NCBI GenBank assembly: GCA_902168115.1
Contig: CABHPB010000080.1
Location: 78,869 to 142,868, forward strand
DNA length: 64,000 bases
DNA from: an uncultured Methylopila sp.
GTDB taxonomy: Bacteria; Pseudomonadota; Alphaproteobacteria; Rhizobiales; Methylopilaceae
Direction: 5' to 3'
Shown here: in pieces, positions 54,815 to 62,558 of the stretch
Position numbering within the stretch: position 1 is the stretch's first letter
Layout: every line of letters begins with the position of its first letter
Position numbers and translations under genes: made by a program
Notes under the pieces: model-generated
Told to the model about the DNA's origin: nothing
What the model saw: only the letters and a program-made list of their open reading frames with translations
Databases searched by the model: none

Positions 54815-55774
54815 ATGAGCGTGTTCGAGCCGTTCGAGGCCTTCGGCGACGTCGACGAGATCGCCGACCGCCTGCGCGATCCCGATCCGTCCGTGCGGCG
54901 CCTGGCGGCGATCGAGCTGGGCGAGACGGCCTCGCCCGAGGCCGTGCCGCTGCTGGCCGCGGCGATCGCCGATCCTGCGCCGGAGGTCCGCCGGCAGGCG
55001 GCCCGGGCGCTGGCGGACTTTGATGGCATCGAAGCCGCGCGGGCGCTCGCCTCGGGCCTTCAGGATCCCGACGCCGAAACCGCCGCCGCCGCCGCCGAAA
55101 GCCTCGCCGAGCTCAAGGACCCGGAGGCTGCGCCCGCGCTGCTGCCGCTCGTCGACCATGCCGACGCCTTCGTGCGCGCCGGCGCCCTACGCGGACTGAA
55201 GGCGCTTCGCTCGCCGGCGGCCTTCGCGCCCGCGGCGGCCGCGCTGCGCGACCCTGCGCCGGAGGCGCGGGTCCAGGCGGTGGGGGTCATCGGCTATCTC
55301 AAGCTGTCCGAGGCGCTGCCGTCCCTGATCGGCGCCGCTCGGGACGAGGCGGCGGAAGTCCGGGAGGCCGCGATCAACGCGCTCGCCTTCACCCGCCATC
55401 CGAGCGCCGCGGAGGCGGTCGCGGCGGCCCTCGACGATCCGGACTGGCGCGTCAGGGCCGCGGCTGCGGAATCGCTCGGACGCATCGGCGTAGGCGACGC
55501 GGCGGCTGCGCTGGTCGGGGCGCTGCGGGACGGGTTCTGGCAGGTCCGCCAGAAGGCGCTGGTCAGCCTCGGAAAGCTCCGCCAGCGGTCGGCCGCGCAG
55601 GCGATCCTTCCGCTGCTCGACGAGGAGCTGCCGCTGCTGCGCAAGGAGGCCGCAGCAGCGCTGGGCGAGATCGGCGACGCCGGCGCGATATCCGCGCTCG
55701 AGCGCCGCGCCGACGATCCCGACCCGGATGTCCGCAAGACCGCCCGATGGGCGCTGACGCGACTGGGCGGGTAG
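54815..55774 (+). CDS. HEAT-repeat protein (PBS-lyase type repeats)
   Basis: 319-residue protein made almost wholly of about nine 31-residue HEAT repeats of the PBS-lyase type, each with a pattern such as DPDPSVRRLAAIELGE or DPDWRVRAAAAESLGRIG. Such solenoids act as scaffolds or help attach cofactors. No catalytic motif or export signal is seen. It ends the DUF971-flavoprotein-ferredoxin operon; a role in assembling or docking the flavoprotein-ferredoxin pair is inference. It converges with the Crp gene. Confidence 0.88.
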   Translation: MSVFEPFEAFGDVDEIADRLRDPDPSVRRLAAIELGETASPEAVPLLAAAIADPAPEVRRQAARALADFDGIEAARALASGLQDPDAETAAAAAESLAELKDPEAAPALLPLVDHADAFVRAGALRGLKALRSPAAFAPAAAALRDPAPEARVQAVGVIGYLKLSEALPSLIGAARDEAAEVREAAINALAFTRHPSAAEAVAAALDDPDWRVRAAAAESLGRIGVGDAAAALVGALRDGFWQVRQKALVSLGKLRQRSAAQAILPLLDEELPLLRKEAAAALGEIGDAGAISALERRADDPDPDVRKTARWALTRLGG

Positions 55775-55786
55775 CGCGGCGGCCGC

Positions 55787-56584
55787 CTAGCCTTCAGCGA
55801 ACACCATCTCCTGCAGCCGCTCGGGCCTCAGGATGCGGATGCCGGAGGCGTCCACGGCCACCAGTCCGTCCTTGTGGAACCGCTTCAGCATCATCGTGAC
55901 CCACTGCCGGGTCGAGCCGACCATGGCGGCGATCTGGTCGTGCGTGACGCGGCGGCGGATGACGATCGTGCGGCCGTCCCGCTCGCCGTGAAGCTCGGCG
56001 AGGGTGAGCAGGAACTGCGCGAGCCGCTCGATCACGGAGCGCGTTCCGAGCATCTGCGCCATCGACGAATAGCATTTGCCCTTCGCGACGAGCCCTTCGA
56101 TCAGGCAGAGCGCGAAGGCCGGCGTCGTCGTCACGAGGTCCTTCAGGGCCGCGCTGTCGAGGTTGAGGATGCGGCAATCCTCCAGCGCGACGCCCGACCA
56201 GACATGGCGCCCGCCGCCCGAAATCTCCGGCCCGCCGATGAAATGTCCGGGCGTCCAGTAGGCGAGGGTGATCTCCCGGCCCGAAGGGGCGGAATAGAAC
56301 ACGCGCACGCGGCCGGCCTCGATGATGAAGATGCCCTTGTGCGCGTCGCCCTGCGTGAAGACCGCGTCTCCTGCGGCGACCCGGTACGTCCGGCCGCGCT
56401 TCGAAAGCGCCGCACGCTCTTCGGCGCTGAGGCGGTTCAGGAACGTCGAGCCCGCGTCGAGCCCTTCCGTCGACTCGCTGAGGAACAGGGCCGTTTCACC
56501 GAGCAGGCCCTCCGCCTGTGCCGGATCGCGGCGCTCCGCGCCGCCCGCTCGGCGACCGTGGTCGGCTGTCAGCGCCTGCAACAT
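55787..56584 (-). CDS. Crp/Fnr-family transcriptional regulator
   Basis: 265-residue regulator with a 50-residue N-terminal extension, a cyclic-nucleotide-binding-type beta barrel (VFTQGDAHKGIFIIEAGRVR) and a C-terminal winged helix (RVTHDQIAAMVGSTRQWVTM). FNR-type N-terminal cysteines are absent, so it does not look like a 4Fe-4S oxygen sensor. The effector is unknown. It lies between the flavoprotein operon and the divergent ABC importer. The gap before it holds both the shared 12-mer and a 21-base inverted repeat. Confidence 0.9.
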   Translation of the reverse strand: MLQALTADHGRRAGGAERRDPAQAEGLLGETALFLSESTEGLDAGSTFLNRLSAEERAALSKRGRTYRVAAGDAVFTQGDAHKGIFIIEAGRVRVFYSAPSGREITLAYWTPGHFIGGPEISGGGRHVWSGVALEDCRILNLDSAALKDLVTTTPAFALCLIEGLVAKGKCYSSMAQMLGTRSVIERLAQFLLTLAELHGERDGRTIVIRRRVTHDQIAAMVGSTRQWVTMMLKRFHKDGLVAVDASGIRILRPERLQEMVFAEG

Positions 56585-56613
56585 GGCGGGTCGGGCCCTT
56601 CTGCGCGCGGCCG

Positions 56614-56625
56614 GAAACTAATTGC
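56614..56625 (+). promoter_or_regulatory. shared 12-base motif, copy before the Crp-family gene
   Basis: GAAACTAATTGC, identical to the copy at 52475. It stands 30 bases before the Crp start codon (read on the minus strand). It may be part of a promoter or an activator site. Confidence 0.5.
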
Positions 56626-56657
56626 TTCGCCGCTTTTGTATCCCGATTAAATTTATA

Positions 56658-56678
56658 GACATTACAGGGAGTGATGTC
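56658..56678. promoter_or_regulatory. inverted repeat, candidate operator between crp-like and ABC genes
   Basis: GACATTAC (56658-56665) and GTGATGTC (56671-56678) are complementary at seven of eight positions around the spacer AGGGA. The size and spacing suit a Crp-type dimer. It is central to the divergent promoter region. Confidence 0.55.
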
Positions 56679-56749
56679 GCGCCCTGTTTCGCGATCGGGG
56701 CGGCCCGCGACCAACGGCCGCCGCCAGATTTCACCCGACAGGACCGACC

Positions 56750-58171
56750 ATGCCCGTTCGCCTCACCTTCTCCGCGCTCGCGGCCGCCGCCGCGTTCGGG
56801 CTGCTCGCGCCGGACGGCGCGGCGGCCGAGACCATCCGCGTCGCGATCGGCACGCAGGACACGACGATCAACTGCGCGACCGGCGGGCTCCTCATCCGCG
56901 AGCTCAAGCTGCTCGAGAAGCACCTGCCGCGCGAGGGCCGCTACAAGGACGTCGAATGGGACGTCCAGTGGAAGAACTTCACCAGCGGCGCCCCGATCAC
57001 CAACGAGATGGTCGCCGGCAAGCTTGACTTCGGCGGCATGGCCGACTTCCCGGGCTCGCTGAACGGCGCGGCGTTCCAGAAGGCGGGCCGCAAAAGCCTC
57101 TTCATCACGGTGCTTTCCGGCAGCGTGAAGGGCAGCGGCAACGGGATCGTCGTCCCGGTCGGGTCCGAAGCGCAGTCGCTCGCGGACCTCAAGGGCAAGA
57201 CGATCTCGGTCCCGTTCGCCTCGACCTCGCACGGCATGCTGCTGCGCGCGGTGAAGGCGCAGGGCTGGACGCCCGACGTCGACGTCAAGATCATCACCCA
57301 GGCGCCCGAGGTTGCGGGCCCGGCGCTCCAGGCGAGGAAGATCGAGGCGCATGCCGACTTCGTGCCCTTCGCGGAGCTGTTCCCGTGGCGTGGCTTCGCC
57401 CGCAAGATCTACGACGGCTCGCAGGCGGACGCGCCCACCATGCATGGCGCGCTGGTCGACGCCGACTACGCCGACAAATATCCGGAGGTCGTGACGGCCT
57501 ACCTGAAGGCCTCGATCGAGGCCGACCGGCTGATCGCGGCCGAGCCCGAGAAATACAGCGAGCTGATCGCCAAGGTCACCGGCGTCGAGCCCGAGGTGAA
57601 CTATCTGTTCCACGGGCCGCTCGGTCTCCAGACCCGCGACCTCAGCTGGAAGCCGGAATACCGGCAGGCGGTCAAGACGTCGATCGAGACGCTGCGGCTG
57701 CTGAAGAAGACCGACGCCGACCTCGACGTCGAGACCTTCGTGACCGACCGCTTCATCCGCGAGGCGTTCAAGGCCGAGGGCCTGGACTACGAGGCGCAGC
57801 TCAGGAACTACGCCCAGCTTCCGCTGAAGGCGAAGGACGCCGTCTCGGGTCAGGACATCACCGACTTCAGCCGCGTGGCGCAGATCTGGGTCAAGGGCGA
57901 GCCGCTGGTCCGCCACTACGCCTCGCCGGAAGGCGCGTTCCGGGCGCTGTCCCAGCTCGAAGGCGACGGCAAGGAGATCCGCGTCGTCTATGCGCAGGAC
58001 CGCCAGAGCGGCATCAAGCTGTTCGGCGCGCAGGCCTGGTACGTTGCGGACGCCGACGGCAAGCTGAGCGCCTTCCTGCTCAAGGACGAGGCCGAGAAGT
58101 GGGCCTCAGCCCACGGCGGCAAGACGCTCGACTTCGCCAGGGCGCGGGCCTTCGTGCTCGCGAGCCGCTGA
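56750..58171 (+). CDS. ABC transporter substrate-binding protein (SsuA/TauA/NrtA-like) with C-terminal NosL-like domain
   Basis: 473-residue periplasmic protein with a signal peptide (cleaved near GAAA). Residues about 27-380 are a binding protein of the nitrate/sulfonate/taurine superfamily, with GKLDFGGMADFPGSLNGAAF and LADLKGKTISVPFASTSHGM. Residues 386-473 resemble the C-terminal part of NosL: HYASPEGAFRAL, GAQAWYVADADGKL and EAEKWASAHGGKTLDFARAR. The Cys-x-Met copper motif of NosL is missing. The length exceeds usual SsuA by over 100 residues because of this domain. The permease gene follows at once. Confidence 0.87.
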   Translation: MPVRLTFSALAAAAAFGLLAPDGAAAETIRVAIGTQDTTINCATGGLLIRELKLLEKHLPREGRYKDVEWDVQWKNFTSGAPITNEMVAGKLDFGGMADFPGSLNGAAFQKAGRKSLFITVLSGSVKGSGNGIVVPVGSEAQSLADLKGKTISVPFASTSHGMLLRAVKAQGWTPDVDVKIITQAPEVAGPALQARKIEAHADFVPFAELFPWRGFARKIYDGSQADAPTMHGALVDADYADKYPEVVTAYLKASIEADRLIAAEPEKYSELIAKVTGVEPEVNYLFHGPLGLQTRDLSWKPEYRQAVKTSIETLRLLKKTDADLDVETFVTDRFIREAFKAEGLDYEAQLRNYAQLPLKAKDAVSGQDITDFSRVAQIWVKGEPLVRHYASPEGAFRALSQLEGDGKEIRVVYAQDRQSGIKLFGAQAWYVADADGKLSAFLLKDEAEKWASAHGGKTLDFARARAFVLASR

Positions 58172-58173
58172 AG

Positions 58174-58974
58174 GTGGCGGTCTCCTCGCTCAAGGATGCG
58201 GGGCCCGCGCGCGCGGGCCTTCGCGTCGCCTCGGTGCTCGCCTGCCTCGCGCTGTGGCAGGCGGCCTCTAGCGCCCATCTCAATCTCGGCGTGGTGACCT
58301 TCGCCAACACGCCCGGACCGGTCGAGGTGGGCGGGGCCGCGGTCGAGCTGGTCCGTTCCTCGCAGCTCGTCCCGCACCTCACGGCGAGCCTCGCGCGCGT
58401 CTTCGCCGGCTACGCCGCCGCGGCCGTTCTGGGGGTCGCGATCGGGGTCGCGATCGGGCGCTCGCGCTTCGCGAACGACGTCCTCCTGCCGCCGCTCGAG
58501 GTGCTGCGGCCGATCCCGGCGGTCGCCTGGATCCCGCTCGCGGTGCTGATGTTCCCGTCCTCGGAGGGGTCGATGATCTACATCACCTTCATCGGCGCGC
58601 TGTTCCCGATCGTGCTCAACACGATCCACGGCGTCGAGACGGTCGACCAGCGCCTGATCGCCTCGGCGCGCAGCCTCGGGGCAGGGCGGGCGGCGATGCT
58701 GCGCGAGGTGATCCTGCCGGGGGCCGCGCCCAGCATCGTCACCGGCCTCGCCATCGGCATGGGCACGTCGTGGTTCTGCCTGATCACCGCCGAGATGATC
58801 TCGGGCCAGTTCGGCATCGGCTACTACACGTGGGAATCCTACACCTTGCAGAACTATCCCGACATCGTGGTCGGCATGCTGCTGATCGGCCTGCTCGGCA
58901 TGGGCTCGAGCGCGCTGCTGCGGCGCGCCGGCGAGTTCGCCACGCCATGGCGGCGCGTGGGGCGCGCCCGATGA
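58174..58974 (+). CDS. ABC transporter permease (SsuC/TauC type)
   Basis: 266-residue inner-membrane permease with six predicted helices. The BPD_transp_1 domain carries the cytoplasmic coupling motif, here ASARSLGAGRAAMLREVILPGAAPSIV in two overlapping blocks, close to the EAA consensus, and LEVLRPIPAVAWIPLAVLMF typical of sulfonate/nitrate permeases. GTG 58174 is used, two bases after the binding-protein stop. It overlaps the ATPase gene by four bases. Confidence 0.93.
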   Translation: MAVSSLKDAGPARAGLRVASVLACLALWQAASSAHLNLGVVTFANTPGPVEVGGAAVELVRSSQLVPHLTASLARVFAGYAAAAVLGVAIGVAIGRSRFANDVLLPPLEVLRPIPAVAWIPLAVLMFPSSEGSMIYITFIGALFPIVLNTIHGVETVDQRLIASARSLGAGRAAMLREVILPGAAPSIVTGLAIGMGTSWFCLITAEMISGQFGIGYYTWESYTLQNYPDIVVGMLLIGLLGMGSSALLRRAGEFATPWRRVGRAR

Positions 58975-59828
58975 GCGTGGTCGAAGCCATGCCGCAGGGC
59001 CGCGTCGAGATCGACGAGGTGTCGATCATGCTGGGACGCGGGGCGCAATCCTTCGAGGCGGTCCGGAAGCTCAGCCTTTCCATCGCGCCGGGCGAGTTCG
59101 TCGCCATCCTCGGCCCGTCCGGCTGCGGCAAGTCCACGCTGCTCGGGGCGCTCGCCGGTCACATCCCGGTCGGCGGCGGGCGACTCCTGGTCGACCAGGC
59201 GCCGGTCCGCGGCCCCGATCCGAGCCGCGGAATCGTGTTCCAGCATCACACGCTGCTGCCCTGGAGGACGGCGCTTGAGAACGTCGCCTTCGGCCCGAAG
59301 ATGCGCGGCGAGCCGCGCGCGCAACGTCTCGCTAGCGCCGCCGAGATGCTGGCGACGGTCGGGCTCTCTGGCTTCGAGAACCGCTACCCGGCGGAGCTGT
59401 CCGGCGGCATGCAGCAGCGGGTCGAGATCGCGCGCGTGCTGATCAACCGCCCCCGCCTGCTGCTGATGGACGAGCCGTTCGGGGCGCTCGACGCCCAGAC
59501 GCGGCTGATGATGCAGTCGCTGCTGCTGGACATCTGGTCCCGCGTGCGGACCACCGTGGTGTTCGTGACGCACGACATCGACGAGGCGCTGTTCCTTGCC
59601 GATCGCGTGCTGATCATGACGCCGCGGCCGGGAAGGACGCGCCGCCTGACCGAGGCGTCGTTCCCGCGGCCGCGCGACGTCCAGCTGACCACCGAGCCCG
59701 AATTCGCGCGTCTCAAGCGGCAGTGCCTCGACCTGCTGAGGCCGGACGCCGACGACCAGCCGCTGCCGCGACTGACCCCCCTCGGCCTCGCCGCCGCCGG
59801 AGAGCCTGAACGCCGCCGGTCCTACTAG
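58971..59828 (+). CDS. ABC transporter ATP-binding protein (SsuB/TauB type)
   Basis: 285-residue ATPase that drives the importer. Walker A is LGPSGCGKSTLL, the Q-loop GIVFQHHTLLPWRTALENV, the signature motif ELSGGMQQRVEIARVL, Walker B LLLMDEPFGALDAQT, and the switch His VFVTHDIDEALFLADRV. The 40-residue tail after the last strand is variable. ATG 58971 overlaps the permease stop as ATGA. It is the last gene of the operon. Confidence 0.94.
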   Translation: MSVVEAMPQGRVEIDEVSIMLGRGAQSFEAVRKLSLSIAPGEFVAILGPSGCGKSTLLGALAGHIPVGGGRLLVDQAPVRGPDPSRGIVFQHHTLLPWRTALENVAFGPKMRGEPRAQRLASAAEMLATVGLSGFENRYPAELSGGMQQRVEIARVLINRPRLLLMDEPFGALDAQTRLMMQSLLLDIWSRVRTTVVFVTHDIDEALFLADRVLIMTPRPGRTRRLTEASFPRPRDVQLTTEPEFARLKRQCLDLLRPDADDQPLPRLTPLGLAAAGEPERRRSY

Positions 59829-59855
59829 CCGCCTGCAATCGCCGTGGGCGAAGCT

Positions 59856-59930
59856 GGTGCCGCGTGAGGGACTCGAACCCCCGACCCCCTGATTACAAAT
59901 CAGGTGCACTACCAGCTGTGCTAACGCGGC
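59856..59930 (-). tRNA. tRNA-Thr (anticodon TGT)
   Basis: Minus-strand cloverleaf with acceptor arms GCCGCGT / ACGCGGC, D arm GCACAGCTGGTAGTGC, anticodon loop TTTGTAA on stem CCTGA/TCAGG, T arm with GGTTCGAGTCC and encoded CCA. The anticodon TGT reads ACA and related Thr codons. Confidence 0.96.
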
Positions 59931-59940
59931 GCCTCGCCCT

Positions 59941-59969
59941 CTATAGCGGCCCGTCACGTCGGCCGGAAG
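59941..59969 (-). promoter_or_regulatory. candidate tRNA-Thr promoter
   Basis: On the minus strand CTTCCG (59964-59969) and CTATAG (59941-59946) are 17 bases apart. The -10 ends 10 bases before the mature tRNA. Confidence 0.4.
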
Positions 59970-59987
59970 AGCGCCGCTCGGGTCAAC

Positions 59988-60020
59988 CGAAAGGCCCCAC
60001 GGATCGCTCCGCGGGGCCTA
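59988..60020 (-). terminator. rho-independent terminator after the MHS transporter
   Basis: Minus-strand hairpin with arms AGGCCCCGCGGA and its near complement (59992-60019) and a GCGA loop, followed by TTTCGG. It lies 25 bases after the transporter stop. Confidence 0.75.
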
Positions 60021-60044
60021 GCGTGTCCAACCTCGCCTGAAGGA

Positions 60045-61754
60045 TCAGGCGTGGTCGTAGGTCGTGATGTCGCGGTCCTTGGTCTCCGGCACGAGCAGGA
60101 TGCCGATGACCACCGTGATCGCCGCGAAGATGATCGGGTACCAGAGGCCGGCGTAGATATCGCCGGTCGAGGCCACGATCGCGAAGGAGGTCGCCGGGAG
60201 CAGGCCGCCGAACCAGCCGTTGCCGATGTGGTAGGGCAGGGACATCGCGGTGTAGCGGATGCGGGTCGGGAAGAACTCGACCAGCGCCGCCGCGATGGGT
60301 CCGTAGACCGCCGTCACGAACAGCACGAAGATCGTCAGGATGCCGATGATCTTCAGCGACTGCGCGTTGCCGAGCGCGCCGAAGAAGCTCGTCACCTTGA
60401 CCTTCTCGGCGTCGTTGGCCGCCGGATAGCCGGCGGCGACCGCCGCCTCGCCGATCGTCTTGGCGAAGGTCGCCGCCTCGAACGGAACCTCGGTCCCGTT
60501 GACGAGCACCTTCATCGGAGAGCCGGCCGGAGCCTCGGTCTTGGTGTACTTCAGCGCCTGCTGCGAGAGGGTGCGGCGGGCGATGTCGCAGGGCTCGGTG
60601 AACTTGCGGATGCCGACCGGGTCGAACAGGTTTCCGCACTTTGCCGGATCCGCCGAAACCTCGATCTTCACCGTCTCGAGCGCCCGCTCATATTTCGGGT
60701 TGGCGACCGAGGTGAGCGCGCCGAACAGCGGGAAGTAGCTGAGCGCCGCGATCGCGCAGCCGGCGAGGATCACTGGCTTGCGGCCGATCTTGTCCGACAG
60801 CGCGCCGAAGAACAGAAAGCCGGCGGTGCCGATGATGAGCGACCAGGCGATCAGGACGTTCGCCGTCAGCAGGTCGATCTTCAGGATGCTCTGCAGGAAG
60901 AACAGGGCGTAGAACTGGCCCGTGTACCAGACCACCGCCTGGCCGACGACGAGGCCGAACAGGGCGATGAGCACGAGCCTGGCGTTCTTCCACTGACCGA
61001 AGGCCTCCGACAGCGGCGCCTTCGAGCGGGTGCCCTCCTCCTTCATCTTCAGGAAGGCGGGGGACTCGTTCATCTGCAGGCGGATGTAGATCGAGATCAT
61101 CAGCAGCAGGATCGAGCCGAGGAACGGAATGCGCCATCCGCCGGTGAGGCCGAAGAACAGCGGGAAGGACGACGCGAAGGCCTCTTCGCCCATCCAGATG
61201 CGCAGCGACACGATGACGGCGAGCGAAAGCAGCAGGCCGAGCGTCGCGGTGGTCTGGATCCAGGCGGTGTAGAAGCCGCGGCGGCCGACCGGCGCATGCT
61301 CGGCGACATAGACCGCGGCGCCGCCATATTCGCCGCCGAGCGCGAGGCCCTGCAGCATGCGCAGCACGATCAGCGCCACCGGCGCGACCCAGCCGATTGC
61401 AGCGTAGCCCGGCAGCAGTCCGACGAGGAAGGTCGAGGCGCCCATGATCACGATGGTGATCAGGAAGGTGTACTTGCGGCCGACGAGGTCGCCGAGGCGT
61501 CCGAACACCAGCGCGCCGAAGGGGCGCACGAGGAAGCCCGCGGCGAAGGCGAGCAGCGCGAAGATCGCCTGCGTCGCCGGCTCAAAGGCCGTGAAGAACT
61601 GCTTGCCGATGATCGCGGCGAGCGTTCCGTAGAGATAGAAGTCGTACCACTCGAAAATGGTGCCGAGGGAGGAGGCCAGAATGACCTTCTTCTCCTCGCG
61701 CGTCATCGGACGCGTGCGCTCCTGCATGGTCGGAGCCGTGCTTGCGACGGACAT
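60045..61754 (-). CDS. MFS transporter, metabolite:H+ symporter (MHS) family
   Basis: 569-residue inner-membrane symporter of 12 helices, related to ShiA and ProP, which import organic acids or osmolytes. MHS signatures are SSLGTIFEWYDFYLYGTLAA at helix 1, GRLGDLVGRKYTFLITI between helices 2 and 3, RMLQGLALGGEYGGAAVYVAEH in helix 4 and RIPFLGSILLLMISIYIRL. A roughly 100-residue insert (from about 345) between helices 9 and 10 holds two Cys (AKCGNLF and TEPCDIARR) that may pair outside the cytoplasm. Members with this insert are known. Substrate unknown. Confidence 0.9.
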   Translation of the reverse strand: MSVASTAPTMQERTRPMTREEKKVILASSLGTIFEWYDFYLYGTLAAIIGKQFFTAFEPATQAIFALLAFAAGFLVRPFGALVFGRLGDLVGRKYTFLITIVIMGASTFLVGLLPGYAAIGWVAPVALIVLRMLQGLALGGEYGGAAVYVAEHAPVGRRGFYTAWIQTTATLGLLLSLAVIVSLRIWMGEEAFASSFPLFFGLTGGWRIPFLGSILLLMISIYIRLQMNESPAFLKMKEEGTRSKAPLSEAFGQWKNARLVLIALFGLVVGQAVVWYTGQFYALFFLQSILKIDLLTANVLIAWSLIIGTAGFLFFGALSDKIGRKPVILAGCAIAALSYFPLFGALTSVANPKYERALETVKIEVSADPAKCGNLFDPVGIRKFTEPCDIARRTLSQQALKYTKTEAPAGSPMKVLVNGTEVPFEAATFAKTIGEAAVAAGYPAANDAEKVKVTSFFGALGNAQSLKIIGILTIFVLFVTAVYGPIAAALVEFFPTRIRYTAMSLPYHIGNGWFGGLLPATSFAIVASTGDIYAGLWYPIIFAAITVVIGILLVPETKDRDITTYDHA

Positions 61755-62069
61755 GGACGTTTCCTCGGTTCCTCCCGCCCGGCGCCAGTAGGCCGGCCCC
61801 GGACGTCCGCCGCCGTTTTCCCGGCGGCCTCGTTGCGTTAGCCGTGACCTGACTCGCCGCCCTAAAGCCGGTCGTCCGTCCCGAGGCGCGGTGTCACGTC
61901 GCGCCGGCCGCTTGCGCTCCCGTCCCAGTCAAGAAGTCCGCCGGCCCGTCTCCCACGAACCGTCCGGACCCAGAAAAAACAGGGTCCGATCAGACTGCTA
62001 GCCCCCTGACACAGAATGTCGCAGAGCCTAGATACAGGCGCCGCGAACGACTCGTCGACAGGACCGCGG
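61755..62069. other. intergenic region before the small secreted protein
   Basis: No convincing coding region. The one clear structure is a hairpin with arms CGGACCC (61965-61971) and GGGTCCG (61982-61988) around an A-rich loop, about 80 bases before the next start codon. The promoter of the divergent MHS transporter gene should also lie here but is not obvious. Confidence 0.5.
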
Positions 62070-62489
62070 ATGCGACTTTGGATTAATTATTTAACAAGGT
62101 TAACAGCGGCCGCCGTCTTGGGCCTGTCGACCTTAATTCCGGCGCAGGCCGAGACGCTTCGACAGGGGCGGTACTCCATCATTGAGGAGCCACACGATCA
62201 GCGTCCCGGAGCAATCACGCGACCCGCCAACCAGGCCGACCGCCAGTGGCGCCGGACGCGCCGGACGCCGGAGCTCCGGACCACGGTCAACGGCCCGGAA
62301 TCCCGACGTTTTGTTGCGCCGCGCTATGACGCCTACGGCCGCCGGCGGAACGTGCCGGGGCGGCCTGACACGCTCGACCAGTACGGGCGGGCGGGGTTCC
62401 ATCGTCCGCGTCCCTCGATCGCGCCGATCGGCCCGACGGTCAGATCCGACGCCGCGACCCGCATCAACCAGCTCGCGCCGAGGCGCTGA
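62070..62489 (+). CDS. small secreted hypothetical protein
   Basis: 139-residue protein with a clear signal peptide (LTRLTAAAVLGLSTLIPAQA, cleaved before ETLRQG). The mature part is very basic, rich in Arg and Pro, with RQWRRTRRTPELRT and DAYGRRRNVPGRPD, and lacks predicted globular structure. ATG 62070 is chosen because it puts the signal at the N terminus; an ATG at 62016 would bury it. Not a family I recognise. It converges with the rRNA methyltransferase gene. Confidence 0.65.
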   Translation: MRLWINYLTRLTAAAVLGLSTLIPAQAETLRQGRYSIIEEPHDQRPGAITRPANQADRQWRRTRRTPELRTTVNGPESRRFVAPRYDAYGRRRNVPGRPDTLDQYGRAGFHRPRPSIAPIGPTVRSDAATRINQLAPRR

Positions 62490-62558
62490 CCGGCTCGAGC
62501 GGCGGCTCACGCACAATCTTGTGCATAGCGGCGCCCAGGTCTCGTCGCGAGCCGGAAG

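Noticed and set aside
55787..56584. FNR-type oxygen sensor
   Set aside because: The N-terminal cysteine cluster needed for a 4Fe-4S centre is not present.
60051..61841. A 596-codon open frame antisense to the MHS transporter
   Set aside because: Composition is that of a reverse-complement shadow; the transporter on the other strand has clear family motifs.
62511..62524. Short palindrome GCACAA-TC-TTGTGC between the secreted protein gene and rlmB
   Set aside because: Only six-base arms and no T run, so it is too weak to call a terminator or an operator.
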